Below, one piece after another: positions 12,732 to 23,952 of a stretch of 64,000 nucleotides of DNA. The DNA is from Petrosia ficiformis. Lineage: Eukaryota > Porifera > Demospongiae > Haplosclerida > Petrosiidae. The DNA is taken from contig OX345636.1 of the NCBI GenBank assembly GCA_947044365.1, forward strand, positions 2,093,501-2,157,500, given 5' to 3'. The notes beneath the pieces were generated by a model, which saw nothing but the letters and a program-made list of their open reading frames with translations, was not told where the DNA came from and made no database searches. Position 1 is the first letter of the stretch; each line of letters begins with the position of its first letter. The position numbers were made by a program, and so were the translations under genes.

Positions 12732-13148
12732 TAGGTACAGGCACATTATGCTGCCATTGCTTTCAGCATAATAGGTTTATCAAAGCAGGAAGCATTATGC
12801 CAGCATAATAGGATGTGGAATGTAAACTTTGTGATCAAAATACCTTTAAAGAAAAGTCATGGGGTCACATACTTGCAATTAAACATGTTTTATCTGTACT
12901 AAACAATGATTGTTTTAATGAACAACAACTAAATTCACTTGAAGACTACATGTACATGTATATACAAGCTATGTTACAATTTAATGAAATGATTGTAATA
13001 TTATCAAAATTTTTAGGATTTCTTTTTGAAGAATTTTGAGCATATTGAGAGCATAATAGTTACCTAAGTGGAAGCATGATTGAAAGAAAACTGGGAATTT
13101 GAGCATAGCATAATATGCTGTAATAAAAGCATAATGTGCTTGTCCCTA
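12732..13148. mobile_element. hAT-type element with perfect 8-bp target duplication
   Basis: The ends are TAGGTACAGGCACATTATGC and, inverted, TAGGGACAAGCACATTATGC. ATTGTAAC flanks both sides (12724-12731 and 13149-13156), the 8-bp duplication expected for hAT. The related repeat near 15645-15665 has the undisrupted site. The 417-bp interior keeps a zinc-finger reading frame but is far too short for a transposase, so it is non-autonomous. Confidence 0.85.
12815..13039 (+). pseudogene. BED/C2H2-like zinc-finger fragment of a hAT transposase
   Basis: The 74-codon frame opens MECKLCDQNTFKEKSWGHIL and continues AIKHV: a C-x2-C pair followed by W-x-H and H, the layout of a C2H2/BED-like finger. 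hAT transposases carry such a finger at their N-terminus, and this frame lies inside an element with hAT ends, so it is probably the leftover 5' part of the parental transposase. The rest (residues 30-74) is not recognisable. Whether it is expressed cannot be told. Confidence 0.45.
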
Positions 13149-13250
13149 ATTGTAACAGTCTGGGAAACTGTTAATATAGCCTGACCTTTGACATGTGAAC
13201 TCCATGTGTGTGGGTGGTATAATTAATTATTAGTATATGTATAGGATATA

Positions 13251-13350
13251 GAGGCAGTTATGGGAATATAACACCTGTGGTTGAGGGCGTAGGTCAAGGG
13301 CATAGCCTGAGACAATTATCTCAAGGGTGTTATATGCCCATAGCTGCCTC
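13251..13350. mobile_element. Palindromic MITE
   Basis: GAGGCAGTTATGGGAATATA at the left pairs with TATATGCCCATAGCTGCCTC at the right, and the inner ACACC/GGGTGT extends the stem. The roughly 50-base loop is GC-richer than the surroundings. It has the same overall design as the element at 4956-5092. Confidence 0.5.
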
Positions 13351-16300
13351 CAACCTGGTCTATATACCATGGTAACACAAAAGTATGCAATTAAATCATA
13401 TTTGATATCACTGTTGTAGATTGGAAACCATAGTACTATACTAATTATTAGTATTTACTGTAAAAACTACAATTAGTGGCTAGACACTAAATCTCCCTGT
13501 CTACAGGCATGTTATGGGCATATATTTCCTGCAGTACATCAAAGGTTATCATGGCGATGGCCCACGCTCATAGTATAAATATATGTAATATATGATATGT
13601 ATGCAAGTTGTATTTTAATTGATGTGACCTGGTAAACATCCTCATCTTGTTTCTATGGTTTATCACTAGCAAAGAACTGTTTCAAACCAGGTACAATTGA
13701 TATAATATGTAGTATTTTATCGAAATCAATGAATTAACTCAACAAGAGAATATTATAGAGAACTGAAATCAACACTAGCAGTCATTACAACATGAAGCTG
13801 TAGCCCTTCTGAGCATGCTCATAACTTAAAACACCTACACACAATAATTAACATTATACATTACAATAATTACATAATCATAATAATTAATTTATAAAGG
13901 GCAATGTTTAACTGTCAGTAAGTACTTCTATTTACAAAATGTATAATATATACCAACCAAAATAGTTATTATGTAATACACAAGAACTTTAATAATTAAA
14001 GGGTACCTTAAGCCCACTTTGCTTCTGAGGCCTTCACTCACCTATATAAAAGAATAATAATTTAAACTATAGTTAACCATATTGGTATGATAAGTTTAGC
14101 AACACATAATTAATGTATATTTCTTGTAATAATTATAAAACCTTATAGCAATTAGTTTGCACTCTAAAATTAGCATATAATTTCAATTATAGATGATGAT
14201 TTCATAGTGTACTCTCTTGAAATTTCAATAGCACAAAAATTGAATTTCAAGCTAATTCCACATGTGATTTACTACTAAGCTACAGAAAATTCCCCACTAA
14301 AATAGACAAACATTTAGAGGCCACAGAAATTTACCCCACTAAAATAGAAAAACAGTTAGGTGTAAGCCAGCTCACAGAACATTCTTCCCAGTTACACTCC
14401 CCTCCTGACCTCTGACTACACCTATGCTAGCATGGATTCAGTGGTTACTGAATTTTAGTTTTATAAAAAAGTGACTAATTAGTAAATATGTACCTAGTAG
14501 GATGTTTGGATTGTAATGATTATAAATCTCTATTGTACTAAATTGTTACTGTGTATTGTCCTTGTATATTCTCATCCCTGCATAATATTTTATGAATCAT
14601 CTACATGGCTATTCACAATGTAATCTACAATAATACTGCAATAATTATATCTAAAGAGGAAAAGTACTATAATGCACTACAATTCTTATGATTAAAATTG
14701 GATAATGATTTTGCATTGACTACAACAAATAGTGTTTATATAATCTAGTACAAAATCAGTATATCTAATAAGCAAAATTATACTCTTGATATTCATATGA
14801 TGTAACTTATCATTGAAACTGTCATCTGTCTGTATATAATAAATAGGCCATTTTGTTTTGTTTTGTTTTTATACTGCTGAAGAAGACCTTCGAGTCGAAA
14901 CATTCAGTTTCTATTAATAATAATTTTATTATTGTTATTGATAATTAAAAACACTACAGTGTTATTAAGGCTCAAAGAAACTACTCTACTACATTACAAC
15001 ATGGTAATGAATATTTATAACGTTATTGAAACTGAAAGTTTGAACTGGATGCATGTTGATGATAATAATTACACCATAAGCATAACTCCATAATTACAAC
15101 ACAATAATTGTAGTTCATTATAATTGTTGTTGAGTATAATTATGGACATTGTCATTGATATTAATATGTATAGATCACAAAAATTGATGTTCATTTTCAA
15201 TCTCAAAATTTCATGAAGTGCTTTCAATAACCATTAACAATAATATTATAGTGTATGCATAGATAATAATTATTATATAATTACAATACTGATTTAATAT
15301 ATATTTCTATAACATTTTCAATACAACTTGTCACTTATCACTTATCAGATGATCATTATTTAATTGTGATCCATCATTGAAACCTTTTTGGAACTCTTCC
15401 ATTATGATAGTCTCTATGTTTATGTTATGTTATATCTCTATAAACAAATCATGATTTGGTTTAGGACTTTAACTAGCATAGATGCAGCTATATAGCTCTT
15501 TTGGGATTATCATGGGTAAACCTAGCACACTACATACTCTAAAATGATTTTGTGTCTGAATCAAAGTTGCTCACACTATAACTATGCACCAAAATATTAC
15601 TATAATTAGCTATATATAAACCCAAAGAAAATTCCCTAGGTGGATAATCTATGTAACAGTCTGGGAAACTGTTTATATAGCTTGACCTATGACATGTAAA
15701 CCTTTCACACTACATACTGTAAAGTGATTTTGTCAAAGTTGATCACTCTATAAACCTTTATTATATCAAGCCGCAGAAAATTTCTCCTCCTGATAATCAA
15801 CTATATAACAGTGTGGGAAGCTGTTTGTATAGGTTGACCTATGACATGCGAAACCATAGGTGTGCTATAAATATTGAAATATCAGGTATATATAATTATA
15901 ATTATGACCTGTATAGTGTATAAACAGGTTGTATTTTAATTGGTACACTGGGTAAACATGGAAACATGGAAACATGGAAACATAACTCAGCTTGTTTCAA
16001 TAGGTTATCACTAGCAAAGCACTGTTTCATTCCAAGTACAATTGTTAAATCATTAAATGGAATTGTGCTCTTGATGTTCATATGATGTAACTTATCACTT
16101 GCATAATCATTGAAACTAAACACACATATCTTAAAATACACTTTTAGTAAATAATGCTTATAATTTTCCGATGCGTAATTACTATAAATGAATATCAAAA
16201 CTACATGTAGGGTTGTGACTCTAGGTAACATAGTTCACCAACACAAATGTGATTCGTTTTAGCCATTCATATTTAGCAGTATTTGTAATGCTAAAATTGT

Positions 16301-16367
16301 TTATGAAACCTATAATTATATTACCAATAACATTGATTCAATTAATAAATCAATTTTTAGAGTGTAT
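13351..16367. other. Gene-free repeat mosaic
   Basis: No supportable gene. Positions 15120-15880 repeat 11560-12720 in order, including a TTTTGGGATYATCATGG segment. A short tandem of GGAAACAT lies at 15957-15983. Positions 16210-16370 resemble the inverse of 1630-1810. Confidence 0.5.
14830..15000 (+). repeat. Interspersed repeat with CTGAAGA...GAAAC hairpin motif
   Basis: It reads CTGTCATCTGTCTGTATA, a T-rich run, then CTGCTGAAGAAGACCTTCG with AGTCGAAAC, an ATT-rich tract and a GGCTCAAAGAAACTACTC end. The same order occurs at 24575-24712 and, inverted and partial, at 24285-24390. The CTGAAGA/GAAAC pair around a short stem recalls a hammerhead ribozyme core such as those carried by Penelope-like elements, but one extra base breaks the canonical spacing. 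Confidence 0.4.
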
Positions 16368-16375
16368 ATATTAAT

Positions 16376-16766
16376 CAGGGCATAAACGAAGGTGATTTTT
16401 ACACCTTCGAAGGTTTGTTTCAACTAGAACAAGAAGGTTCACGAAGGTGTAACACTATGAATGTGTTAACTTTGTACCTATACAAGTGTTTATCTAATGG
16501 GAGACCTCTTAATTCAGAAGATGGCAGATGAGATTCAGTACATTCTGGTTTTGAAAGTCCACACTCTCGTCCATGGTCTCTTCACTCTCAGCCATTATCA
16601 ATCTCCACGTGACAAATGTAGTAATTAATCAAGAGTTATAAATAATTATTGCAGCAAATAATTAACCACATGTTAATTGCGAACCTTTGTGGAATGGATT
16701 CTACCTTCGAAGGTAAGGAATTATAACGAACCTTCAAATGTTACCACCTTTGTTTATGCCGCCCTG
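16376..16766. mobile_element. hAT-type MITE
   Basis: The ends are CAGGGCATAAACGAAGGTG and, inverted, CAGGGCGGCATAAACAAAGG. ATATTAAT is duplicated exactly at 16368-16375 and 16767-16774. The palindrome ACCTTCGAAGGT lies close to each end and may be the transposase-binding repeat. The 391 bp have no coding capacity. Confidence 0.85.
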
Positions 16767-16841
16767 ATATTAATGTTTATGTTAAGTCTCTATATGTAAA
16801 CATATGGTTAGGAATATTATACTTTATCTCGTTAGCCTTAA

Positions 16842-17428
16842 CCCTTAAAGCACTGATGTCACATATATGTGACATTTCACCCCTACGTGGTTCGCTGTGT
16901 GTTCCTAGCTGGCTCTCCAAATGCTTGTAATTGGTGTCAGGCACAAGCCGATGAACGTGGCTAAAAAGTTGATGGTTTTTCGGCCGGCCTTTGGCCTAAA
17001 TAACGACTACAGGGGGAATTTTAAAGGGGTGTGTCGTTAATGCGTGGTTCGAAGTGGGCGCAGCCCCCTTGCAGCCCACACAGTTTGTGTTTTTTTTACC
17101 CCGCCCACATGCTCTGGTGAGTACCTGAGGCATTTCCCTTGCTGTGAAACCTGAAATTGTGGGTGTAGCTGGTCCCAACATGCAGTGGGGTCATTTTGTT
17201 AGCCCCAGTTCCAGTCAAAAGAGGAAGAACACTGCATTTGATTTGATCCTACGAAGTGCTTGGGGACTTTCGAGTCCCGGTAAGCAAGTTGGTGGAAGTA
17301 GTACTTCATGTTGGAAAAAGAGCCAAGTTTGGGGTAGAGAAAGTGAATGGTGGCCAAAATATATGCAATAGAGTCGCCAACGTTGGAAATGGGAAGAATT
17401 TTGAAAAACAGGCTCAGTGCTCTAAGGG
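16842..17428. mobile_element. piggyBac-type MITE (copy 1)
   Basis: TTAA flanks both sides (16838-16841 and 17429-17432). The ends read CCCTTAAAGCACTGA and, inverted, CCCTTAGAGCACTGA. An 18-base perfect palindrome TGTCACATATATGTGACA lies at 16857-16874, 15 bases inside the left end. The end sequence CCCTTA and the TGTCAC/GTGACA palindrome design are shared with the full piggyBac transposon at 59880-62778. The 587 bp have no transposase frame. Confidence 0.85.
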
Positions 17429-17432
17429 TTAA

Positions 17433-18549
17433 AATCTCAATACAGAAAACGGAATGCATCCTAGTGCATTCACAACTGCATTATAATATCAGATATGATG
17501 GATAGCATGACTATTGTTTGTTGTTGACAAGTTATCTACATGCATACTACAGATCTAGAGGTGAATATTTGGTAAATAGTTGTTGGATGTGATAACCTTT
17601 TAACTACATGTGGTGGTGATTAACTTATCTCTATTTATGTCAACTAGGCTTTTGAAAGCCATATCACTCCACAGAAATATTCCACCCCTTCCATTATTAA
17701 GTGTACATGTGCTTTAATAAATTATTAAGAGCTGTATCTTGTATATAATTCAATTAAAATAATTTGCAACAAATGAAAGCATAACTTATTATGTTTTGAG
17801 ACTATCATGATCACTGGTAAGCACTGTTTAAATAAGCTACAACATCAACAGCTTTTGGAGTGATTATTATTGTTTATTTCATCCCATAAAGAAAAGTATT
17901 GCATAGCTAATAAGTATTTCTATTACTATAGTACTGTATGTAAGTGCGTATAGTACAATCTACAAGGATATTAATCTATAAAACATTTGGTTACAAAGTA
18001 ATATGGGAGGCCTGGGCATGTTTGTGTCACTTATGTATGGTATATATATATAGTAGTAGTTGTTGTGTCATTCTGGGGAGGGGGTGGGGTGGGGGTTGGT
18101 CATTTATTAGGCATAGTACATAATAGTATACATGTTCGAGCATCAGGAAAGAGCTGGTTACTACTGCATTTCAGACATGAAAATGTCAGCTGTGATTACT
18201 GAATCCCAGACACCACACTGTGCTCATAGGGATATGTTTTTTGCTGAATATAATTATGTTATTTTTTAATATTCTTTTCCCTTATTGTTCCTAATTGAAA
18301 GTACTGACGTAATATCAATTAGGAACATAATGGTTGATATTAGATTCAGTTAAAATCATGATTATAATTATATTACGTTCAAGTGCAAATGTACTAACAG
18401 TACTATTCATTAGGAACATTGTACATATTTTTATAGCTACAATTATTGCTGAGAGGAAAATTATTGAATTAAGACAATACTACACTGTTAATGAAAGGTG
18501 CTCTTTCTAATGTTTAGAAATAGTACTCTCATCTCCATCTGGTCACGCC
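17433..18549. other. Gene-free stretch with a G-rich tract
   Basis: No supportable gene. A run of G blocks at 18074-18101 (GGGGAGGGGGTGGGGTGGGG) is a G-quadruplex candidate. Positions 18265-18450 resemble 38870-39060 and 57460-57650, a shared repeat with a CATTAGGAACATT motif. Confidence 0.5.
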
Positions 18550-18966
18550 CCCTGCAAACATAGGCGTGTCTAGACCTGAATACTAGGGGGGGCCTAGCAC
18601 CTGTATAGTTGTAACAATGGCGCACAAACTGCACTGCAAATTTTGGAATTATTATTTATTCTTTAGAGGTGGGGTCGACGTTGCGACATACGTTACGTAC
18701 ATAATGGCACATTATCACTATTATTGATGATGAGTCGGAAGACAACTGAGAATCTGGCACTGTTCACGATCTTCGTGGGTCCACTGATTCAATACTCTCA
18801 GACTCAGAGTCAGAGTCCAAATCAGACTCAGATAATCCTGTAATGGGGGCGAAATAGGCTCATTTCTGCAAACCACGATGCACGGGGGCATTATATAGAA
18901 TTGTTATTTAGACAACAGGGGTGCCTGGGCCCCCCCCCAGGCCCCCCCTTAAACACACCAGTGCCT
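18550..18966. mobile_element. Probable non-autonomous element with GGGGGGCC ends
   Basis: Near 18556 the sequence ATAGGCGTGTCTAG runs into AGGGGGGGCCTAGCACC. Near 18920-18965 an inverted version (GGTGCCTGGGCCCC ... TTAAACACACCAG) closes the unit. In between, on the minus strand, a Ser/Asp-rich frame (GLSESDLDSDSESESIES) follows a TTACAG acceptor-like site, so a scrap of a protein-coding exon may be enclosed. The ends are imperfect and no target duplication was identified. Confidence 0.4.
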
Positions 18967-19136
18967 GCGAAAGATCATCTGGCTAACTGATTCGATTTTC
19001 TTGGCAGTTGAGCTGGTTTTTCAAATCCAATCACATTTCTGTATTATGTTACATTCAAATGCACAAAATGGTGATTCATAATGTGTTATCAAAACATGAA
19101 TTGAACAGTACCATCTCCTCATCCTTTAAGAAGCTA

Positions 19137-20141
19137 CCGTATAGCCAGAAATATTGCCGGAACAAAACATTGGCAGTTTCGCCTAGAAAAATAGAAAATT
19201 TAAAGTTTACGGAGTTAATTTTGACGGTATATTTGTGTTTATGTGTTTAGAAAAAATGAGACAGCTAGTGTTTACCAGATCCTCAGGCCATCAACTGAAC
19301 GAACAGGTGGCCGTACGGGGACTGACTTCCAACTGAATGACAGACCTCTCTCTGTCAGGAGGTAACTTCTCCTCTGAATCTTCAGTGGTACGAGTATCTG
19401 ACACTTGCTTCATCTCATCTATATCGCGCTAAAGTGCTAAGCTTAAAAAACTAGACAGGCATAATAGGTCTCTCTTCCGTTCTAGTGCTTTTGTTTTTAT
19501 TTTCATGTTTTACTTGATGGTCTGTGGTTATTCTTTTAGCATGTGGGTTAAAGAGTCTGTATACTTTTGTGATTATAGTAGAAGTATTATAATATTGCCG
19601 GAACAAAACAATGGCGGTTTCGCCTAGAAAAATAGAAAATTTAAAGTTTACGGAGTTAATTTTGACGGTATATTTGTGTTTATGTGTGGGTGGGATTTAT
19701 TGAACACATGTGCGTATACGTTTGAAAGCACTAATCATACGTACGACCAGCTGTATACGTGGCCATCATGTCTACAAGAATGTATGGACGCCGACACTAG
19801 AGGATGAACTGGAGTGCAGAAGAGAAGGAGACAATGATTTTGATCAATATCCTGTATCAATGCTAAGGAAAGGTGTTGTTGTTGGGCATCTACCTCGACT
19901 TCCGCTATCCCGGGACTCTACTGCTGCACTTGTTGACTTCCTTGAGCTTCTTAGCAGATAGAAGAGAACAGTATTCTCTTCAGGCAGTATTGTTTCTCTC
20001 ATTCTAATCTTCAACATGCCGACGATCACATGTGATTTTGTACCGTATTTTTTAATTTTACGGATTTAATAATGACAAATTTAAGTTTACACCGTCAAAC
20101 CGTCAAAGTTTTTTTCTCCGCCAATATTTCCGGCTATACGG
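19137..20141. mobile_element. TA-flanked element with CCGTATAGCC ends
   Basis: Left end CCGTATAGCCAGAAATATTG, right end inverted CCGTATAGCCGGAAATATTG; TA lies outside each. Inside, a segment of about 95 bases (from 19154) recurs as a direct copy at 19596-19688 with a few changes. A HIRAN-like coding relic lies in the right half, and a short minus-strand frame (MKQVSDTRTTEDSEEK) near 19370-19420. The terminal design fits a TA-targeting cut-and-paste element; the superfamily is not certain. Confidence 0.6.
19710..19961 (+). pseudogene. HIRAN-like domain fragment
   Basis: The frame reads CIRGHHVYKNVWTPTLEDEL, then a CRREGDN block, then YPVSMLRKGVVVGHLPR. This matches the HIRAN-type pattern often seen in sponge and cnidarian transposon-derived proteins (a conserved RGYHVY start, acidic and basic middle, VVGHLPR near the end). 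It stops after LLSR, before the usual C-terminal cysteine block, so it is truncated. HIRAN domains bind DNA 3' ends in helicases such as HLTF; in this setting it is more likely mobile-element cargo. The frame may begin at an upstream acceptor rather than at the first ATG. Confidence 0.5.
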
Positions 20142-20143
20142 TA

Positions 20144-21735
20144 TATGTTTACCAAGAGGATGCTTTATGGAACTTCTTAAATGGCAATGATGTATTAGGT
20201 TTGTCTTACAACTGACGAAGGCAAATTGTTTTGCTTTGTCTGCATTCCTGTTGCCTTTAATGCCTTCGTAGTTGATTAGGTCAAGCAAAGGAACAGATGG
20301 CAATACTTGGATGTAAATTAACAGTAAATAAATTTGAACAAGATTTAGCCAGATTTGCTACATGTACATGTACTTGCCAATTCTTTACTTTAACTCTCAC
20401 TGATTTAGATGAGACATAGTCACCTAATTTAGGGGAGTCGGATGGAATCACACTTGTCAAAGTACCTTGTTGTATCTTGACCCCATCATCAAAATTTTAA
20501 CATGCCACTTATTTGATGGTCTTCAAATGTTCAATGGTATGACTTCAAAATAAAAAAGATATTAAACTTGTTGTTTGGAAGACATTGTTTAATACTTCCG
20601 GACACATGATATCAATGACTTCCACTGTCATTTCGAAACAATAGTACAAGCGGTGTATATATTATTACGCTGCAGATATAATAATAATAATTATTATTAT
20701 TATGGCCCGTAGGGCCATCCCTATGATTGCTTTCCCACGGGTTCGAACTATATATATATATTCCTAAAGTTCTACAAGGTTCTTTAAAAGGTAAAGAGAG
20801 TAGATAATCAAAATATTAACTATAATAGGCTGTTGTGTTTCAAGCATGATAAAGTTAGCCATGATTACTGATTACTGAATGCTGGACACAATAAAGCAAT
20901 CATAGGGATACTTTTTTTCTCTATATACACTTGTTATTATTATTAATGTTATTATTATTATTAATTATAAACATAATTTTTTTTTATTTAGGTATAATTA
21001 TGTTTCAGCAGAAGATGAAGGTTTTTAAAACCAAGCAAGTCCTTAAAATGAATCATGTCAAGATGGCCATCAGAAATTGGTTTCTGGATCACGTACTTAT
21101 TTTAGTCCTTCGATCCGGAAAAGCCACACCTCCACATCTCATTTTTAAAAATTAATGTATCAGTTTTTTTCTTTGTTCATTAAAATTATTCATTATTGTA
21201 GAAAAATGTAACTTTCGAACCAATTAAAAAAAGAATGTTAATTGCGCTTTATACGGCAATTATTGGCGTAACAGGAAATGCCACGCCTGGGGGGGGGGTT
21301 GGGGTGGGGTGGTGGGCAAAAACGAATGAATTTGCTGTCATTTTTATTCCAATACGGATCATCTGTCTCTTCCAAACCCAATACTCTTTGTTTGGCAAGG
21401 TATCTGGTAGCGGCTACTGGTAGTAAACTCTTGTAATACTCACTGATGATGATAAATTACTATAAATATAATTATACTCAGGGCCACTGAGAGGGGGGGG
21501 GGGATCAACAGGGGCAACTGCCCCAGGGCCCCACATTCTCTTGGGGCCCCAAACGTTTTGACCATTATTATATAGATGAGCTTACTCAATTATAGGAAAC
21601 ACGATTATAAATCTATAATTCAACGTCAAGCTAGATAAAACAATAATAATAGTTCATATACCTGAAACAGTGACACGTGTAATGCTGAATGAGCATTAAT
21701 AACACGCAATTAATTACTTAACCACACCCACTATG
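20144..21735. other. Gene-free stretch with simple repeats and G-rich tracts
   Basis: No supportable gene. It holds a TAA/TTA microsatellite near 20680-20702, a palindromic GGCCCGTAGGGCC at 20704-20716, G-rich tracts at 21289-21313 and 21490-21504, and GGGGCAACTGCCCC at 21512-21525, a typical end-proximal palindrome of a DNA transposon whose partner end I could not find. Confidence 0.5.
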
Positions 21736-21739
21736 AAAA

Positions 21740-22190
21740 TTAATTACTAAATTTGGTTTCACCTTTGTAGTTCCATTGAAGTGTTTCTCCATCAATATAT
21801 AAATTAGCATATTTCTGCACAGTTTAATTGATAAGTATTTTAGAAAGATAAAGGCAGATAGATTCGATGTTCAATAAGGTGGCATTACAGTTGAGATTAT
21901 TTGAATGCATCAAAAATAGATGCCTTCCGTATTAGGGCTGGCAAAAATATCTTTCATGGCATACACAGCCAACACACAACCAGCCTGCTGCCCAACACAG
22001 AGTTGAATAACACCAGCAGCATCCTGAATATTATATTCGATCAGTGAGAGAATGGCTTTCGCAATAATTCTTCTGATCACCTCCCAGGACATTTATCTAA
22101 GGCAATCAGCCTTGAGGCAGTGAATGCAGTGAGACTAGAGGGATTCACATAAGATCCGGTACTCATTTCCCCATTATACAACAATCCAAC
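21740..22190 (-). pseudogene. Reverse-transcriptase relic
   Basis: On the minus strand successive blocks follow the order of a known retroelement RT family. SLTAFTASRLIALDKCPG comes first; after a small gap EVIRRIIAKAILSLIEYN and IQDAAGVIQLCVGQQAGC; then AVYAMKDIF. After frameshifts come DAFK/NLNCNATLLNIESICL and ANLYIDGETL. Intact relatives have ALDKNPGVRPIGVGEV, then CAGQ..GCEAAVHAM, then DASNAFN..NR and a GTTQGDP catalytic block further on. The VRPIG segment is deleted, the DA motif lies at a frameshift, and the catalytic block is absent. It is a dead fragment; whether LINE-type or another RT class cannot be decided from this piece. Confidence 0.6.
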
Positions 22191-23952
22191 CTATCTGTGT
22201 TTACAGGCTCCAGAATGGAGAAGTGGAGTTGGATTGGATAATAGTGCTGATCTGTCCATCTTCATCTATTGTCTGTCATTCATTGCTCATTACTCCACAA
22301 TTAACTACTTTAATCAGATCTGGTGATTTGTTAACTTATATTATCTTGTGATTGTTTTATAACATCTTGACATTTCTAGACTGCGTTAGATTATATGCAT
22401 GAATACTCATACACATGTTTGAAAGGTATTCTTCACTCTGTCAGTGAGTAATATTCTATTTGAAAAACAAATTATCTGGGTCAACATTCACTACCAGTGT
22501 ACCATATATACAGTCAAAGTGCACAATTAGCATTTGATGACTGCATGATTGAGAAGTGCCGAAGATACAGGTTCCATTGCAGTAAATGAGTATGAATCAG
22601 ATTCATAATCATTTTATTGCAATGAACCTTTAGATCTATCAAACTGAGATGTATCTACTGCAATAGTAAGTGCTAAATTTTCAGGAGTTTGTGGAAATTC
22701 AATTTATCTGTTCTGACAGCTGTATAAGCAAAGCCAGTCAAGCTTTTTTTTTGCACTTGCTGAAATGGGAGCATTTCGGAGTAGTTTAAACCATTTATCT
22801 AACAACACTTTTTACAAATCATGTGTTATTTCTACAGCTCTGGATTCATCTTCTATCTTTTTGTTTGACCAATTTCAATAATACAGTCAATGAGTTACAG
22901 TGATGAAGATAGTGATGTCTGTGATGATAGAAAATGTATAGATCAACCATTTGTGATGATTCGTATCTTAGTGAATATATATCCCTTCATCTGCGTTTGC
23001 AATTATTCCCGTTTGTGGGCGTGGTGCGAATGAAATTTGTAGATATTTTCTGATTGATTTTATAGTATGAAATCATGGAATATAAAGAAACTGACACGCA
23101 CACAGCATAAAGAAGATGTTTATTTAGTTTAATGGAGCCCAAAAATTGAAGCTACATGCCTAACAAAAGCGATAAAGAGACGCTAATTGTGGGCGATGCC
23201 CACTGACTACTACACTTTCAAACACTCGCCTTGCTGCTTTTTTGTAGCTAACGAAGTATGTTTTTGGTATCTACAGCTTTCTTAGATGGTCTTCTGTCTA
23301 CCTAAGTCAGTTAAAAGTCACTGCTGTTTAAAATGCAGAAGTTATGCAGGCGAGTATAGAGGTGGGCGTTGCCCGTGGAAGTACTATATTTTCAAGCGCT
23401 CGTCTTACTCTCTTCCTGGTGATAACGAAGCATAAATTTAACATCAATGGCTTGCTTAACAACTCTTCTTTACAGCAAAGTAAGTTAGAATCTTGAGTCT
23501 TGTAAAATGTGAGAGTTATAGAGCTGCAAGTAATTAGATATTAATTACTCCGCCCACTTGCAGCTTGGGCGCATTAAAGCGCCTCCAGCAGTATAATTAG
23601 TAGTGGGTGGGGCGCCTTAAAGCGCCTACAGCAGATGAAGGGATATTATTATAATATTTATAATAATTATAATGTAATTTTATATAGAGTAGATGATATT
23701 TAGTCCATGCATGTTGTAACTTGTATATAGTTGAGATTTAATTGCAATAATTCAACATAGTACACACACACACTTAATTCAACTATGCCTTTTATGTAGC
23801 CCTAGTCACACATGTATAGGTAAGACAATAGCATTTGGACTAAAGTAAGACAATATATATTGCATTAGTGTACAGAAAGTAACAATATAGTATAAGAACA
23901 ATATAGTTACCACAGTCCCGACCTGCGCTCCTATTCTACCTATTACATCAAA
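22191..23952. other. Gene-free stretch with diverged GC-box repeats
   Basis: No supportable gene; a 48-codon frame at 22890-23036 (MSYSDEDSDVCDDRK) is too short to call. Two diverged direct repeats with GTGGGCG..GCCC, a TTTCAA.C.CTCG stretch and a TAACGAAG motif lie at about 23185-23285 and 23360-23440. Two GCGC.TTAAAGCGCC motifs follow at 23568-23625. They look like non-coding repeat modules. Confidence 0.45.

Noticed and set aside
17199..17459. Similar minus- or plus-strand frames inside all four piggyBac-type MITEs (17.2, 24.8, 49.2, 52.9 kb)
   Set aside because: The frames share a leucine-rich start and a LGSFFDM-like block because the DNA is shared. Differences between copies are mostly amino-acid-changing and the ends differ, so there is no sign of protein selection.
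20704..20754. tRNA-like GGTTCGAAC B-box near a TGGCCCGTAGG A-box-like motif
   Set aside because: No cloverleaf folds, the A box is poor and no tRNA-derived repeat copies were found.
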